NCBI RefSeq assembly: GCF_900107965.1
Contig: NZ_FNVU01000001.1
Location: forward strand, 434,001-498,000
Direction: 5' to 3'
Length of the DNA stretch: 64,000 nucleotides
Origin: Actinacidiphila yanglinensis
GTDB lineage: Bacteria > Actinomycetota > Actinomycetes > Streptomycetales > Streptomycetaceae
How positions within the stretch are numbered: position 1 is the stretch's first letter; every line of letters begins with the position of its first letter. Made by a program: the position numbers and the translations under genes. Positions 25,341-33,636 of the stretch are shown piece after piece. The notes under the pieces were generated by a model. That model did no database searches, was not told the origin of the DNA, and worked only from the letters and a program-made list of their open reading frames with translations.

Positions 25341-26741
25341 TCAGCTGCTGGCGGCCAGCAGCTGGTTCACCTGGTCGGTCGCGGTGCTCAGCAGCTTGTC
25401 GAGGTCGGCGTTCTTGTTGGTCAGCACGCCGGACATGACGGTGTCGAGCACGGTGTAGACCTTCTGCGCGTTCGGCGGCTCGGCCAGCACCGGCACGTCG
25501 ACGCCGCTGTAGGCCTTGAAGTTGTCCACCGGGATGGTCGCGCTGGCGGCCTTGCCCTGGTTGTCCTGGTCCTGCGCGGTGCCGGTGAAGAAGAACGGCT
25601 CGGGCAGACCGACCGGCAGGCCGTCCGCCTTCTTGCGCGGGTAGTTGAACTGGCCCTTGCTCACGGTCAGGAACTCGAAGTTGATCCAGGCGATGCCGGC
25701 CTTGATCTGGTCCGGGCTGTCCGACTTCTTGAACATGTAGTCGTTGCCGCCCATCAGCGCGATCTTGCCGCCGGGGATCGGACCCATGCCCAGGTCGTCG
25801 TAGTTGGCGTGGTACTGCTGGACCTCGGTGGTCACGTCGTCCGGCGCGCCGACGTACATGCCGATCTTGCCGGTGCCCATCGCCTTCTGGACGTCGCCCC
25901 AGACCAGGCCGGGAGTGGCGGGCATGGACTTGTCGGTCCAGCGCATGTCGTGCAGCGTCTGCAGGACCTGCTTGGTGCCCGGGTCGTTGAAGGTGGCCTT
26001 CGTGCCGTCCTCGCTGACCGCGCGGACGCCCACACCGTTCATCTCGGAGACGAGGTGCCAGCCGCCCTGGTTGCCGGCCGAGTTGTCCATGTAGCCGCTG
26101 ATGCCCTTGCTACCGAGCTTGTCGCTGATGACCTTCGCGTCCTGCCGGACCTCGTCCCAGGTGGTCGGCGGGGAGTTCGGGTCGAGCCCGGCCTCCTTGA
26201 AGATCTTGCGGTTGTAGATCAGGCCCATCTTGTAGTTCGAGGTGGGCAGGCCGTAGAGCTTGCCGCCGTCCTTGAGGACGTTGAGCACGCTCGGGTCGAT
26301 GCTCGCCAGGTTCGGCACCGTCTTGGCGTTGACGTAGTCCGAGATGTCGGCGGCCTGACCGGAGTCGAGCACCTGCTGGAGGTCGGTGTAGTACGTGTAG
26401 AACGTGTTGGTCTCGGTGCCGGCCTGGAGCTGCGCGGTGAACTTGGCCGGGTCCTCGCAGGGGTAGGCGTCCTTGCTCTTCACCGTCACGTTCGGGTAGA
26501 GCTTGTGGAACGCGGCGACGTCCGCTATCCACTCGCTGCGCTGCGCCTTCTCCGTGGTCGGCGGCTCGCAGTCGGCGCTGATCGTCACCTTGGTCTTCGG
26601 GTCCAAGGGGGTCCCCGCGCTGGCGGCGCTGGTCTTGCTTCCGGAGTCGTCCTTCTTGCTGTTGGAACACGCGGCGCCGGTCAACCCGATCCCCGTGACC
26701 AGCGCGACTGCCACCAGTCTGCGGTAGCCGATTCTGCTCAT
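25341..26741 (-). CDS. CUT1 sugar-binding lipoprotein (cluster 1)
   Basis: The 466-residue product has a signal peptide ending in the lipobox TGAAC (Cys25) and a two-lobed extracellular solute-binding fold of the MalE/CUT1 type. It is longer than cluster 2's MalE and not closely similar: its N-terminal lobe starts TISADCEPPTTEKAQRSEW and holds an unusual Cys pair (DCEPP and YPCEDP) that may form a disulphide. This suggests a ligand different from plain maltose. It is the first gene of the transport operon, with promoter and operators 115-170 bp upstream. Confidence 0.92.
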   Translation of the reverse strand: MSRIGYRRLVAVALVTGIGLTGAACSNSKKDDSGSKTSAASAGTPLDPKTKVTISADCEPPTTEKAQRSEWIADVAAFHKLYPNVTVKSKDAYPCEDPAKFTAQLQAGTETNTFYTYYTDLQQVLDSGQAADISDYVNAKTVPNLASIDPSVLNVLKDGGKLYGLPTSNYKMGLIYNRKIFKEAGLDPNSPPTTWDEVRQDAKVISDKLGSKGISGYMDNSAGNQGGWHLVSEMNGVGVRAVSEDGTKATFNDPGTKQVLQTLHDMRWTDKSMPATPGLVWGDVQKAMGTGKIGMYVGAPDDVTTEVQQYHANYDDLGMGPIPGGKIALMGGNDYMFKKSDSPDQIKAGIAWINFEFLTVSKGQFNYPRKKADGLPVGLPEPFFFTGTAQDQDNQGKAASATIPVDNFKAYSGVDVPVLAEPPNAQKVYTVLDTVMSGVLTNKNADLDKLLSTATDQVNQLLAASS

Positions 26742-26855
26742 TTTCTACCCTTCCCCTGAACCACTGCGCGTCGTTGGACTGCGATCTGGGACCCCCGTGG
26801 CACATGGTGCACGTGCTGTCCGGCGCGGTACCGCGCCACCGTCCCGGGTTGGCTC

Positions 26856-26907
26856 AACGTACTTAACCCGATAGATGTCCGCAAGATGTCGCGTGAATTT
26901 CGCAAAG
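26856..26907 (-). promoter_or_regulatory. Promoter and LacI-type half-sites of the cluster 1 transport operon
   Basis: On the minus strand TTGCGG (26884-26879) and TACGTT (26861-26856) are 17 bp apart, a strong vegetative promoter. The -35 overlaps a CGCAAG half-site (26880-26885) and a second half-site, CGCAAA, lies 21 bp away (26901-26906). These half-sites match those in front of the cluster 1 LacI gene, so the same regulator probably binds here. The leader would be about 110 nt. Confidence 0.6.
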
Positions 26908-26964
26908 ACACGACTTGATTACGACGCAGGCGGGCGCGGAGCCGGCCGCGCGGAGGGGTTCATG

Positions 26965-27210
26965 ACCGCTGGTCAGGGGCGCCCCTGCGGGTGCCGGGGC
27001 CCGATTCCCGGGCCGGGAGCGCTCTTGCGGGCGGTGGCGGGGTTGCGGCGGGGCCGCAGTCGGGTGGTGGCCGAAAAGGGGCGCGGGGAACTGCGCGACC
27101 AGCCCCGTCGCCGTGGTGCGCCGGGCCCGCAGGCCCGGCTCCGACGGTCAATCGCCGTACCACCGGCGGGTGGTGGGCTGGTCGCGCAGTTCCCCGCGCC
27201 CCTGTGACGC
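26965..27210. repeat. Intergenic hairpin repeat, copy E (29-bp perfect arms)
   Basis: Arms 27077-27105 and 27175-27203 are exact 29-bp inverted copies around a 69-nt loop that contains an ACCACC/GGTGGT mini-stem. This is the longest perfect stem of the five copies and has no insert in either arm. It follows the LacI stop at 27231, ending that gene's transcription before the transport operon promoter. Confidence 0.82.
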
Positions 27211-27230
27211 CCGGCTGTACCGGGCACCGT

Positions 27231-28256
27231 TCACGCGTTGGTGCGCGCCTCCGGGTGGGGGATGCGGGCCGCGTCGCGGACCGGGCCGGTGGAGCCGCGC
27301 ACCACCAACTCGGGCTCGAAGAACAGCTCGTCGTGGTCCACCGAGGCGCCGCTGATCTCCCCGGCCAGCAGGTCCACCGCCGCCCGGCCCATCGCCTCGA
27401 TCGGCTGCCGGACCGTGGTCAGCGGCGGCTCCGTGCAGTTCATCAGGGAGGAGTCGTCGTAACCGATCACCGAGACGTCCTCGGGCACCGACAGCCGGCG
27501 CCGGCGGGCGGCCCTGATGGTGCCCAGCGCCAGCAGGTCGGACGCGCAGATGAAGGCGGTGATGCCGCGGGAGAGCAGCCTGCTCGCGGCGGCCTGCCCG
27601 CCCTCCAGGGTGAACAGCGCGTGCTCGACGGTGACCGAGGGGTCGACCCGGCGGGCGGCGGCGAGTTTGCGCCGGGAGGGCACGTGGTCGGGCGGGCCGA
27701 GTACCAGCGCGATCCGCTGGTGGCCCAGCGAGATGAGGTGGTTCATCGCCTGCTCGACCGCCACCCCGTCGTCGCACGAGACCCGGGGGAAGTCGAGATG
27801 GTCGATGGCCGCGTTCATCAGCACGGTCGGCAGGTTGCGCTCGGCCAGCCGGGCGTAGTGGTCGTGCGGGGACTCGGCCTGGGCGTAGAGCCCGCCGAAG
27901 AAGACCACGCCGGACACGTGCTGCTGGAGCAGCAGTTCGACGTAGTCGGCCTCCGAGACGCCGCCGGCGGTCTGCGTGCACAGCACGGGGGTGAACCCCT
28001 GCTGGGCCAGCGCGCCGCCGACGACCTCCGCGAAGGCGGGGAAGATCGGGTTCTGCAACTCGGGCATGACCATGCCGACCAGCCGGGCGCGTTCCCCGCG
28101 CAGCTGGGTGGGCCGTTCGTAACCGAGCACGTCAAGGGCGGTGAGGACCGCAGCCCGGGTCGCATCGGAGACGCCCGGCTTTCCGTTCAGCACGCGGCTG
28201 ACGGTGGCCTCACTCACCCCGACCTTCTTTGCCACCTCGGCAAGTCGTCGTGTCAT
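27231..28256 (-). CDS. LacI-family regulator of cluster 1 (MalR-like)
   Basis: The 341-residue repressor has a LacI helix-turn-helix near residues 4-25 (LAEVAKKVGVSEATVSRVLN) and a periplasmic-binding-type effector domain with VPEDVSVIGYDDSS and PLTTVRQPIEAMG. It closely resembles the streptomycete maltose regulator MalR in style. The ATG at 28256 is 7 bp from a TAGAAT -10, so the mRNA is probably leaderless. Palindromic CGCAAG/CTTGCG sites cover its promoter, implying autoregulation, and related half-sites precede the transport operon. Confidence 0.92.
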   Translation of the reverse strand: MTRRLAEVAKKVGVSEATVSRVLNGKPGVSDATRAAVLTALDVLGYERPTQLRGERARLVGMVMPELQNPIFPAFAEVVGGALAQQGFTPVLCTQTAGGVSEADYVELLLQQHVSGVVFFGGLYAQAESPHDHYARLAERNLPTVLMNAAIDHLDFPRVSCDDGVAVEQAMNHLISLGHQRIALVLGPPDHVPSRRKLAAARRVDPSVTVEHALFTLEGGQAAASRLLSRGITAFICASDLLALGTIRAARRRRLSVPEDVSVIGYDDSSLMNCTEPPLTTVRQPIEAMGRAAVDLLAGEISGASVDHDELFFEPELVVRGSTGPVRDAARIPHPEARTNA

Positions 28257-28263
28257 GGCGTCG

Positions 28264-28317
28264 ATTCTAGTACAGGTGTCGCAAGTTTCTTGCGGCCTAT
28301 TTGCGGAATCTCTGCAA
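28264..28317 (-). promoter_or_regulatory. LacI gene promoter and paired MalR-type operators
   Basis: A -10 TAGAAT (28269-28264, minus strand) lies 7 bp before the LacI ATG. CGCAAGTTTCTTGCG (28280-28294) is a perfect 6-bp inverted repeat around TTT over the -35 region. A second, imperfect palindrome (28301-28317, TTGCGGA through TCTGCAA) starts exactly 21 bp later, two helical turns away. A further half-site TTGCGAAA lies at 28330-28337. Confidence 0.65.
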
Positions 28318-28350
28318 GCCATCCAATTTTTGCGAAATCCGATCGACATC

Positions 28351-28380
28351 TTGCTGTGCCGTGTTCGTCATCCCTAGGGT
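28351..28380 (+). promoter_or_regulatory. Promoter of the GH87-like gene
   Basis: TTGCTG (28351-28356) and TAGGGT (28375-28380) are 18 bp apart and 46 bp before the ATG. The LacI-type operators lie just upstream (28280-28337), so the repressor could touch this promoter too. Confidence 0.55.
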
Positions 28381-28425
28381 GTGCGTCACACCAGCGACTC
28401 CCGTCAGAAGGGAACCCCCCACCCC

Positions 28426-30711
28426 ATGGACACCAGACGTCGCTCCTCGCTCGTCCTGGCCTCGGCCACCGCGGCAGCCGTGGCCGCAGGCGGCCTGATC
28501 GCCCTCACGCTCACCGCGCAGAGCGCCGACGCCGCCAACTCCGCGGCCGTGGACGGCGCCAGGGCACCGGCGGTCTCACCCTTCGACGTCAGCGGCGGCG
28601 CGTCCGTGCCGTTCACGGAGTACGAGGCCGAAGCGGCAAACACCACCGGGCAGAAGATCGGCCCCGACTACACCCAGGGCACCGTCGCCTCCGAGGCGTC
28701 GGGCCGCCAGGCGGTCACCCTCGACCAGGGCCAGTACGTCGAGTTCACCCTCACCCAGGCGGCGAACGCCGTCGACGTCGCCTACAACCTGCCGCAGGGC
28801 GCCTCGGGCACGATGTCGGTCTACGTCAACGGGACCAAGCTCGACCAGAAGCTCGCGGTCACCTCGCAGTACAGCTACGTCAGCACCGGCAACATCGTCG
28901 GGTCCAGGACGCACCACCTCTTCGACGACTCCCGTATACGACTCGGGCAGAACCTCGCGGCCGGCGCCAAGGTCAAGCTCCAGCTCGACTCCGGTGACAC
29001 CGGTACCGCGACCGTCGACGTGACCGACTTCGAGCAGGTCGCGGCGGCCGCCGCGCAGCCCGCCAACTCCGTGTCGGTGGTCGACGACGGCGCCGACCCG
29101 TCCGGCGCCGGCGACTCCACCCAGGCGTTCCGGCAGGCCATCAGCGACGCCAAGGCGCAGGGCAAGGAGGTGTGGATACCGTCCGGCGACTTCAAGATCA
29201 CCTCGCAACTTCCGGTGGACGACGTCACGTTGCGCGGCGCAGGCAACTGGTGGTCGGTGGTCCACAGTTCGCACTTCATCGACCAGACGAGCGCGACCGG
29301 CAACACGAAGCTGTACGACTTCGCGGTCTTCGGCGACGTCAGCGTCCGCAACGACAACTCGCCCGACAACTTCGTCACCGGCAGCCTCGGCCCGAACTCC
29401 GTCGTCTCCGGGATGTGGATCCAGCGCGAGAAGTGCGGGCTGTGGCTGACGGGTGACAACACCGACCTGACGGTGGAGAACAACCGGATCATCGGCACCA
29501 CCGCCGACGGCCTCAACCTCGACGGCAGCGCCCAGGGCGTCACCGTCAGGAACAACTTCCTGCGCAACCAGGGCGACGACTCGCTCGCCATGTGGTCGCT
29601 GGGCTCGCCGGACACCGGCAACACCTTCACCGGCAACACCATCGTCCAGCCGAACCTCGCCAACGGCATCGCGATCTACGGCGGTTCGAACAACACCGCC
29701 TCGAACAACGTGATCGCCGACACCAACGCGCTCGGCAGCGGGCTGGCCGTCTCCAACCAGGCGTTCCTGCAGCCGTTCAACCCGCTCTCCGGGAAGGTCA
29801 CGGTCTCCGGGAACACCCTCATCCGCACCGGTGCGATGAACCCGAACTGGAGCCACCCGATGGGGGCGTTGCGGGTCGACTCCTACGACTCGGCGATCAC
29901 CACGGTGGACGTCCGGATCAGCGACACCACCTTCGTCGACAGCCCCTACAGCGACTTCGAGTTCGTCTCGGGCGGCGGCCACGGCTACGACGTCAGCGGG
30001 GTGACGGTCAGCGGCGCCACCGCGACGGGGACCGGCACCGTGGTGGTGCAGGCGGAGACGCCCGGTTCGGCGACCTTCTCCGATGTCACGGCCACCGGGA
30101 CCGGCGCGACCGGCGTCTACGACTGCTCGTACCCGGCCGGCACCGCGCCCTTCACCATCAACCAGGGCAGCGGCAACAGCGGGTGGACCGGCACCTGGCC
30201 GGACTGCTCCACCTGGCCGCAGCCCGGCGGCGGTGACGGCAGCGGCGGGACCACCACCGGTGGCAGCACCGGGGGCACCACCCCGCCGGCCGACGGCAAC
30301 CTCGCGAAGGGCCGTCCGGCCACCGACACCGGTCACGCCGACGTCTACACGGCGTCCAACGCGGTCGACGGCGACGCGAACTCCTACTGGGAGAGCACGG
30401 ACAACGCGTTCCCGCAGTCCCTCACGGTGGACCTGGGCTCGGCGCAGGGCGTGGGGCGTCTCGTGCTGAAGCTGCCGCCGGCCTCGGCGTGGGCGACCCG
30501 CACCGAGACCCTCTCCGTCCTCGGCTCCACCGACGGGTCCACCTTCACCACCCTCAAGGCATCCGCCGGCTACACCTTCGATCCGGCCTCCGGCAACACC
30601 GCCACGGTGTCACTGAGTTCGGCCTCCACCCGCTACCTGCGGCTCACCTTCACCGCCAACACCGGCTGGCCCGCGGGCCAGCTCTCCGAACTGGAGGCGT
30701 ACGCCTCCTAG
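28426..30711 (+). CDS. Secreted GH87-like alpha-1,3-glucanase / mycodextranase
   Basis: The 761-residue exported enzyme has a signal peptide (cleavage near AQSADA-A, residue 36), a beta-sandwich carbohydrate-binding module (about 58-210, FTEYEAEAANTTG start), a right-handed beta-helix catalytic domain (about 215-580) and, after a Gly/Thr-rich linker (about 605-630), a C-terminal F5/8 type C (discoidin-like) module. Segments such as NNFLRNQGDDSLAMWS fit GH87 enzymes, which cut alpha-1,3 or alternating alpha-1,3/1,4 glucan such as fungal wall glucan or nigeran. It is divergent from the cluster 1 LacI gene, and a strong stem-loop follows. Family call by eye; other beta-helix glycanases are possible. 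Confidence 0.83.
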   Translation: MDTRRRSSLVLASATAAAVAAGGLIALTLTAQSADAANSAAVDGARAPAVSPFDVSGGASVPFTEYEAEAANTTGQKIGPDYTQGTVASEASGRQAVTLDQGQYVEFTLTQAANAVDVAYNLPQGASGTMSVYVNGTKLDQKLAVTSQYSYVSTGNIVGSRTHHLFDDSRIRLGQNLAAGAKVKLQLDSGDTGTATVDVTDFEQVAAAAAQPANSVSVVDDGADPSGAGDSTQAFRQAISDAKAQGKEVWIPSGDFKITSQLPVDDVTLRGAGNWWSVVHSSHFIDQTSATGNTKLYDFAVFGDVSVRNDNSPDNFVTGSLGPNSVVSGMWIQREKCGLWLTGDNTDLTVENNRIIGTTADGLNLDGSAQGVTVRNNFLRNQGDDSLAMWSLGSPDTGNTFTGNTIVQPNLANGIAIYGGSNNTASNNVIADTNALGSGLAVSNQAFLQPFNPLSGKVTVSGNTLIRTGAMNPNWSHPMGALRVDSYDSAITTVDVRISDTTFVDSPYSDFEFVSGGGHGYDVSGVTVSGATATGTGTVVVQAETPGSATFSDVTATGTGATGVYDCSYPAGTAPFTINQGSGNSGWTGTWPDCSTWPQPGGGDGSGGTTTGGSTGGTTPPADGNLAKGRPATDTGHADVYTASNAVDGDANSYWESTDNAFPQSLTVDLGSAQGVGRLVLKLPPASAWATRTETLSVLGSTDGSTFTTLKASAGYTFDPASGNTATVSLSSASTRYLRLTFTANTGWPAGQLSELEAYAS

Positions 30712-30729
30712 TTCATCGCGCATCCGGCA

Positions 30730-30775
30730 CGCACGGGCGCCCCTGTCCCGGGGAAGGGACAGGGGCGCCCGTGCG
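30730..30775. terminator. Bidirectional hairpin terminator
   Basis: Arms 30730-30749 and 30756-30775 are a perfect 20-bp inverted repeat around GGGGAA. It lies 19 bp after the GH87-like stop and 21 bp from the stop of the convergent methyltransferase gene, so it can serve both. Confidence 0.88.
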
Positions 30776-30796
30776 CTCCCGCGGACGGGTCGGCGG

Positions 30797-31618
30797 TCAC
30801 GCCTTGCGCGCCACCCCGCCGTAGAAACCGGCCTGGGCGTCGGTGAGGTCGGCCAGCGGCTGGTCCGCGTCGGGGCGCCAGCGGTGCGTGACCGCCAGCC
30901 CCGGGTCGAGCATGTCCAACCCCTCGAAGAAGCGGGCGATGTCAGTCCCGGTGCGCAGCTGGATCGGAATGCGCGCCCGCACGTAGACGTCCTGGGTGCA
31001 GGCCATGGCCTCCGGGTCGAAGTCCACGGTGCCGTGGCTGAGGGTGAGGAAGCTGCCGGACGGCAGCGCGCCGACCAGCTCCCGCACGATCTCGTACGCG
31101 CCGTGCTCGTCCGGCACGAAGTGCATCAGGGCGCACAGGCTCAGTGCGATCGGCCGGTCGAAGTCGAGCGTGGACCGGACCTCCTCCGACCCCAGGATGG
31201 CGGCCGGTTCCCGCACGTCCGCCTGCACGTAGGCGACCCGGCCCTCCGGGGTGCCCTGCAGCAGCGCCCGCGCGTGCGCCAGCACGATCGGGTCGTTGTC
31301 GGCGTAGACCACCCGGCATTCCGGGGCCTCCGCCTGCGCGACCTGGTGCAGGTTCGGCTGGGTCGGCACGCCGGTGCCTATGTCGAGGAACTGGCGCACC
31401 CCGTGGTCGCGGGCCAGCGTGCGCACGCTCCGGTGCATGAACTGCCGGTTGGCGTGCGCGAAGTTGCGGGCGTCCGGGGTGTAGTCGAGCACCTGCTCGG
31501 CCGCCTCGGCGTCCACGGTGTAGTGGTCCTTGCCGCCGAGGTAGTAGTCGTACATGCGGGCGGGGTGGGGTTTGCTGGTGTCGATGCGTGCGGGCTCAGG
31601 AGCCGAGTCGGCCAACAA
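30797..31618 (-). CDS. SAM-dependent methyltransferase (PF04672/DUF574 type)
   Basis: This 273-residue cytoplasmic protein has the family start SKPHPARMYDYYLGGKDHY, the SAM-binding motif FLDIGTGVPTQPN, the acidic VVYADNDPIVL, and ALMHFVPD downstream. Streptomycetes carry many such genes, often in secondary-metabolism or developmental regions; substrates are generally unknown. The TTG start at 31618 is chosen because AAGGAG lies six bases upstream and the product then begins like other members; the longer frame to 31813 has no support. A possible ECF-type promoter is at 31706-31731. Confidence 0.9.
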   Translation of the reverse strand: MLADSAPEPARIDTSKPHPARMYDYYLGGKDHYTVDAEAAEQVLDYTPDARNFAHANRQFMHRSVRTLARDHGVRQFLDIGTGVPTQPNLHQVAQAEAPECRVVYADNDPIVLAHARALLQGTPEGRVAYVQADVREPAAILGSEEVRSTLDFDRPIALSLCALMHFVPDEHGAYEIVRELVGALPSGSFLTLSHGTVDFDPEAMACTQDVYVRARIPIQLRTGTDIARFFEGLDMLDPGLAVTHRWRPDADQPLADLTDAQAGFYGGVARKA

Positions 31619-31705
31619 CGTTTTCTCCTTGCAACGTATGACGGGCCTTCGCCCCGTACCCGCGGCGGTTCCTCGCGACAAGGGGGACGTCGCGATGTTC
31701 CGCAG

Positions 31706-31731
31706 GACGACTTCGTAGGCACGGTGGTTCC
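31706..31731 (-). promoter_or_regulatory. Possible ECF-type promoter of the methyltransferase gene
   Basis: On the minus strand GGAACC (31731-31726) is followed after 16 bp by CGTC (31709-31706), the pattern of sigma-E-like promoters, about 85 bp before the TTG start. A second GGAAC lies just downstream, so chance is not excluded. Confidence 0.3.
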
Positions 31732-31754
31732 GTTCGTGCGGACAGTGCCGGCCG

Positions 31755-31871
31755 GGCGTGATCCACCGGCAAGGTACGCAGGAAGGCCACGGTGCCGGCG
31801 GGCGTGAGAGCACTGTCCCTGTGCAGATCGTAGGCCAGCCGCAACGGTTCGACGTCCTCGGGTTCCTCCAC
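31755..31871 (-). pseudogene. Possible decayed gene start or small ORF
   Basis: A GTG-started minus-strand frame gives about 39 codons with strongly G/C-ending third positions (segments MEEPEDVEPLRLAYDLHRD and LTPAGTVAFLRTLP), after which codon bias collapses although the frame stays open to 31596. An in-frame TGA lies three codons before the GTG. It may be the remnant of a lost gene or a short real one. The rest of the 31619-31968 gap shows only the candidate promoter. Confidence 0.28.
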
Positions 31872-31968
31872 GAGGCGTGCTCAACTGCTGTGCGTGCGGG
31901 CCGGGTTGGGGCCCCCGCCGACGCGAAGGAGTCCGAGCACGCACCGCACGCAGGATCGCGCTGCCACG

Positions 31969-33198
31969 CTAGCCCGCGGTGGAGCCGTCCTCCCCGAACT
32001 CGCGGAGGTGAAGGGCGCGTAAGGCAATCTCCGTGGCGAAACGGTCATCCGGGCAGGCCAGTTGATCGCCGAAGGCACGGTCCAGGATGCGCAGGCGATA
32101 CCGCACGGTCTGCGGGTGGACGCCCAACTGCTCGGCGACCTGGGCCGCGGTGCCCCGCGTGGTCAGCCAGATCCGTAACGTGTCGATCAGCCGGGTGCGT
32201 TGCGCCGCGGTCAACCCGACGAGCGGCCCCAGGTACTTCTTCGCCATCTGGTCGACCAGAGCGGGATCACCCATCAGCCACAGCGGCAGCAGATGATCCT
32301 CGCTCGACGTCAGCAACTCCTCCTCGCCGGTGCCGACCACGCCCGAGCCGGCCAGCGCCAGCGTGTGCCGGGCCCAGCGCAGCGAGTCCGCCGCCTCACC
32401 GAGCCCGGTGGTCAGCCCGACCGCGGCACGGCAGCCGCCCAGCGCGGCGGCCAGCGACGCCCGCCGCTCCCGCGTGAACGGCCCCGGTATCAGCAGGTGC
32501 GGCTCGGGATCGGCGAAGTCCTGGAGGATGTCGCGGTCCAGCGCCGCACGGGCCGGCCGGGTGCCGGGGGCGACCGCGACCATCGTGACCTCCTCCGGCA
32601 GCGGCCACGCCGAGTGCTCGGCGAGTTCGGCCAGCGCGCTGCGGGCCACCGCGGTGCCGCCGAGGATCCTGCGCAGCAGCCGCCGGCGCCGGTTGTCCGG
32701 CTCCTCGCCCAGCTCGGCGAGCGCCTGCACGTATCCCTCGCGGGACAGCTCGGCCAGATCGCCCATGTACGCGAACAGCGCGTCGGCGAAGGTCAGCATG
32801 AAGGACGCCGACAGGTTGTAGCGGCGCCCGACCGTCCGGACCCGGCGCAGCGCCACCTGGCAGCCGATCCGGTACGCGGCCTGGAGGTTGTCCAGGCTGC
32901 GGCCCTCGTACGCCTCGAAGCGGCCGAAGCGGCGGCACAGGTCGTCGCGCAGCGAGGTGGTGGCGGTGGGTGCGGCCACCCGGTCCACGAAAGTGGCGAT
33001 GCTCTGCTCGATTCCGATTTTGATCACCCGGCTGTTGGGCCCCTCCAGCAGGTGCCCGTATTCGGGGATCGCGGTGACGATTTCAGCCGCCATCTCTTTT
33101 AATAAGCTGGGCAGTTCCGGGCGCATGATGGCGGCGAACTCCCGCGGGATCGAACCCGATGACTCCACTTGCTCCGGGGTCTGTCGCATTACGGTCAT
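31969..33198 (-). CDS. PucR-type helix-turn-helix regulator
   Basis: The 409-residue protein has an N-terminal helical sensor region (EMAAEIVTAIPEYGHLL and FEAYEGRSLDNLQAAYRIG), a central GGDEF-like degenerate segment, and a C-terminal PucR HTH, VAEQLGVHPQTVRYRLRILD (about residues 363-382), preceded by RIWLTTRGTAA. Streptomycetes have many such orphan regulators. The ATG at 33198 has GGGGGACAGGC upstream. It is divergent from the secreted-protein gene at 33637 and the mce region, 438 bp apart, and could control them; that is only positional evidence. Confidence 0.87.
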   Translation of the reverse strand: MTVMRQTPEQVESSGSIPREFAAIMRPELPSLLKEMAAEIVTAIPEYGHLLEGPNSRVIKIGIEQSIATFVDRVAAPTATTSLRDDLCRRFGRFEAYEGRSLDNLQAAYRIGCQVALRRVRTVGRRYNLSASFMLTFADALFAYMGDLAELSREGYVQALAELGEEPDNRRRRLLRRILGGTAVARSALAELAEHSAWPLPEEVTMVAVAPGTRPARAALDRDILQDFADPEPHLLIPGPFTRERRASLAAALGGCRAAVGLTTGLGEAADSLRWARHTLALAGSGVVGTGEEELLTSSEDHLLPLWLMGDPALVDQMAKKYLGPLVGLTAAQRTRLIDTLRIWLTTRGTAAQVAEQLGVHPQTVRYRLRILDRAFGDQLACPDDRFATEIALRALHLREFGEDGSTAG

Positions 33199-33423
33199 GC
33201 CTGTCCCCCTCCCGTCCGCCCCATCGCGCCGGTGATCCTGCTGCAACATAGACCAAACGCCTACGGAGCGCAGCCCCGTGGACACGGAAACGTTGTCGCC
33301 CCCGGTAGTGCCGGGCCGTTGCGGCCCCGGTCGCGGCGACCGTACCGCGTGGTGGGAGAAGCGGGGGCGCCGATCTGCAAGTGCTCACTCTTTTACAAAG
33401 AGCCGTCCTGCAGTGTTGCCCCG

Positions 33424-33512
33424 GTGACAGAAAATACCGGTCGGTAAGGTCTGGTGGAGATTCTTCCGCCGGATTGTTGCGCCCTTCGGTTACCCGTGCG
33501 TAACGTCCTGCC
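33424..33512 (+). promoter_or_regulatory. Promoter module 1 (upstream of the 33637 gene)
   Basis: TTGCGC (33477-33482) and TAACGT (33501-33506) are 18 bp apart. The -10 overlaps a perfect GTTAC-N6-GTAAC palindrome (33489-33504) followed by GTCCTGCC. An upstream box starting GTGACA (33424-33444) lies 65 bp before the palindrome. The same boxes with the same spacing recur at 34783-34872. The leader would be about 125 nt. The remaining bases of the 33199-33636 gap show nothing else. Confidence 0.6.
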
Positions 33513-33636
33513 CCGCAAGGGCAACCGACCCGAATCGGTACCCACGTTCCAGGTAGTGAGTCGCAACCGAATTGCCGCCCGAGCAGCGCGGACATCGGTT
33601 TTATCAGGCACGTCAACTCCCAGGAAGGAACAGCCC

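Noticed and set aside
33199-33636. Small ORF between the PucR-type gene and the secreted protein (33169-33447 frame)
   Set aside because: Its codon third positions are not G/C-biased and it overlaps the conserved promoter boxes.
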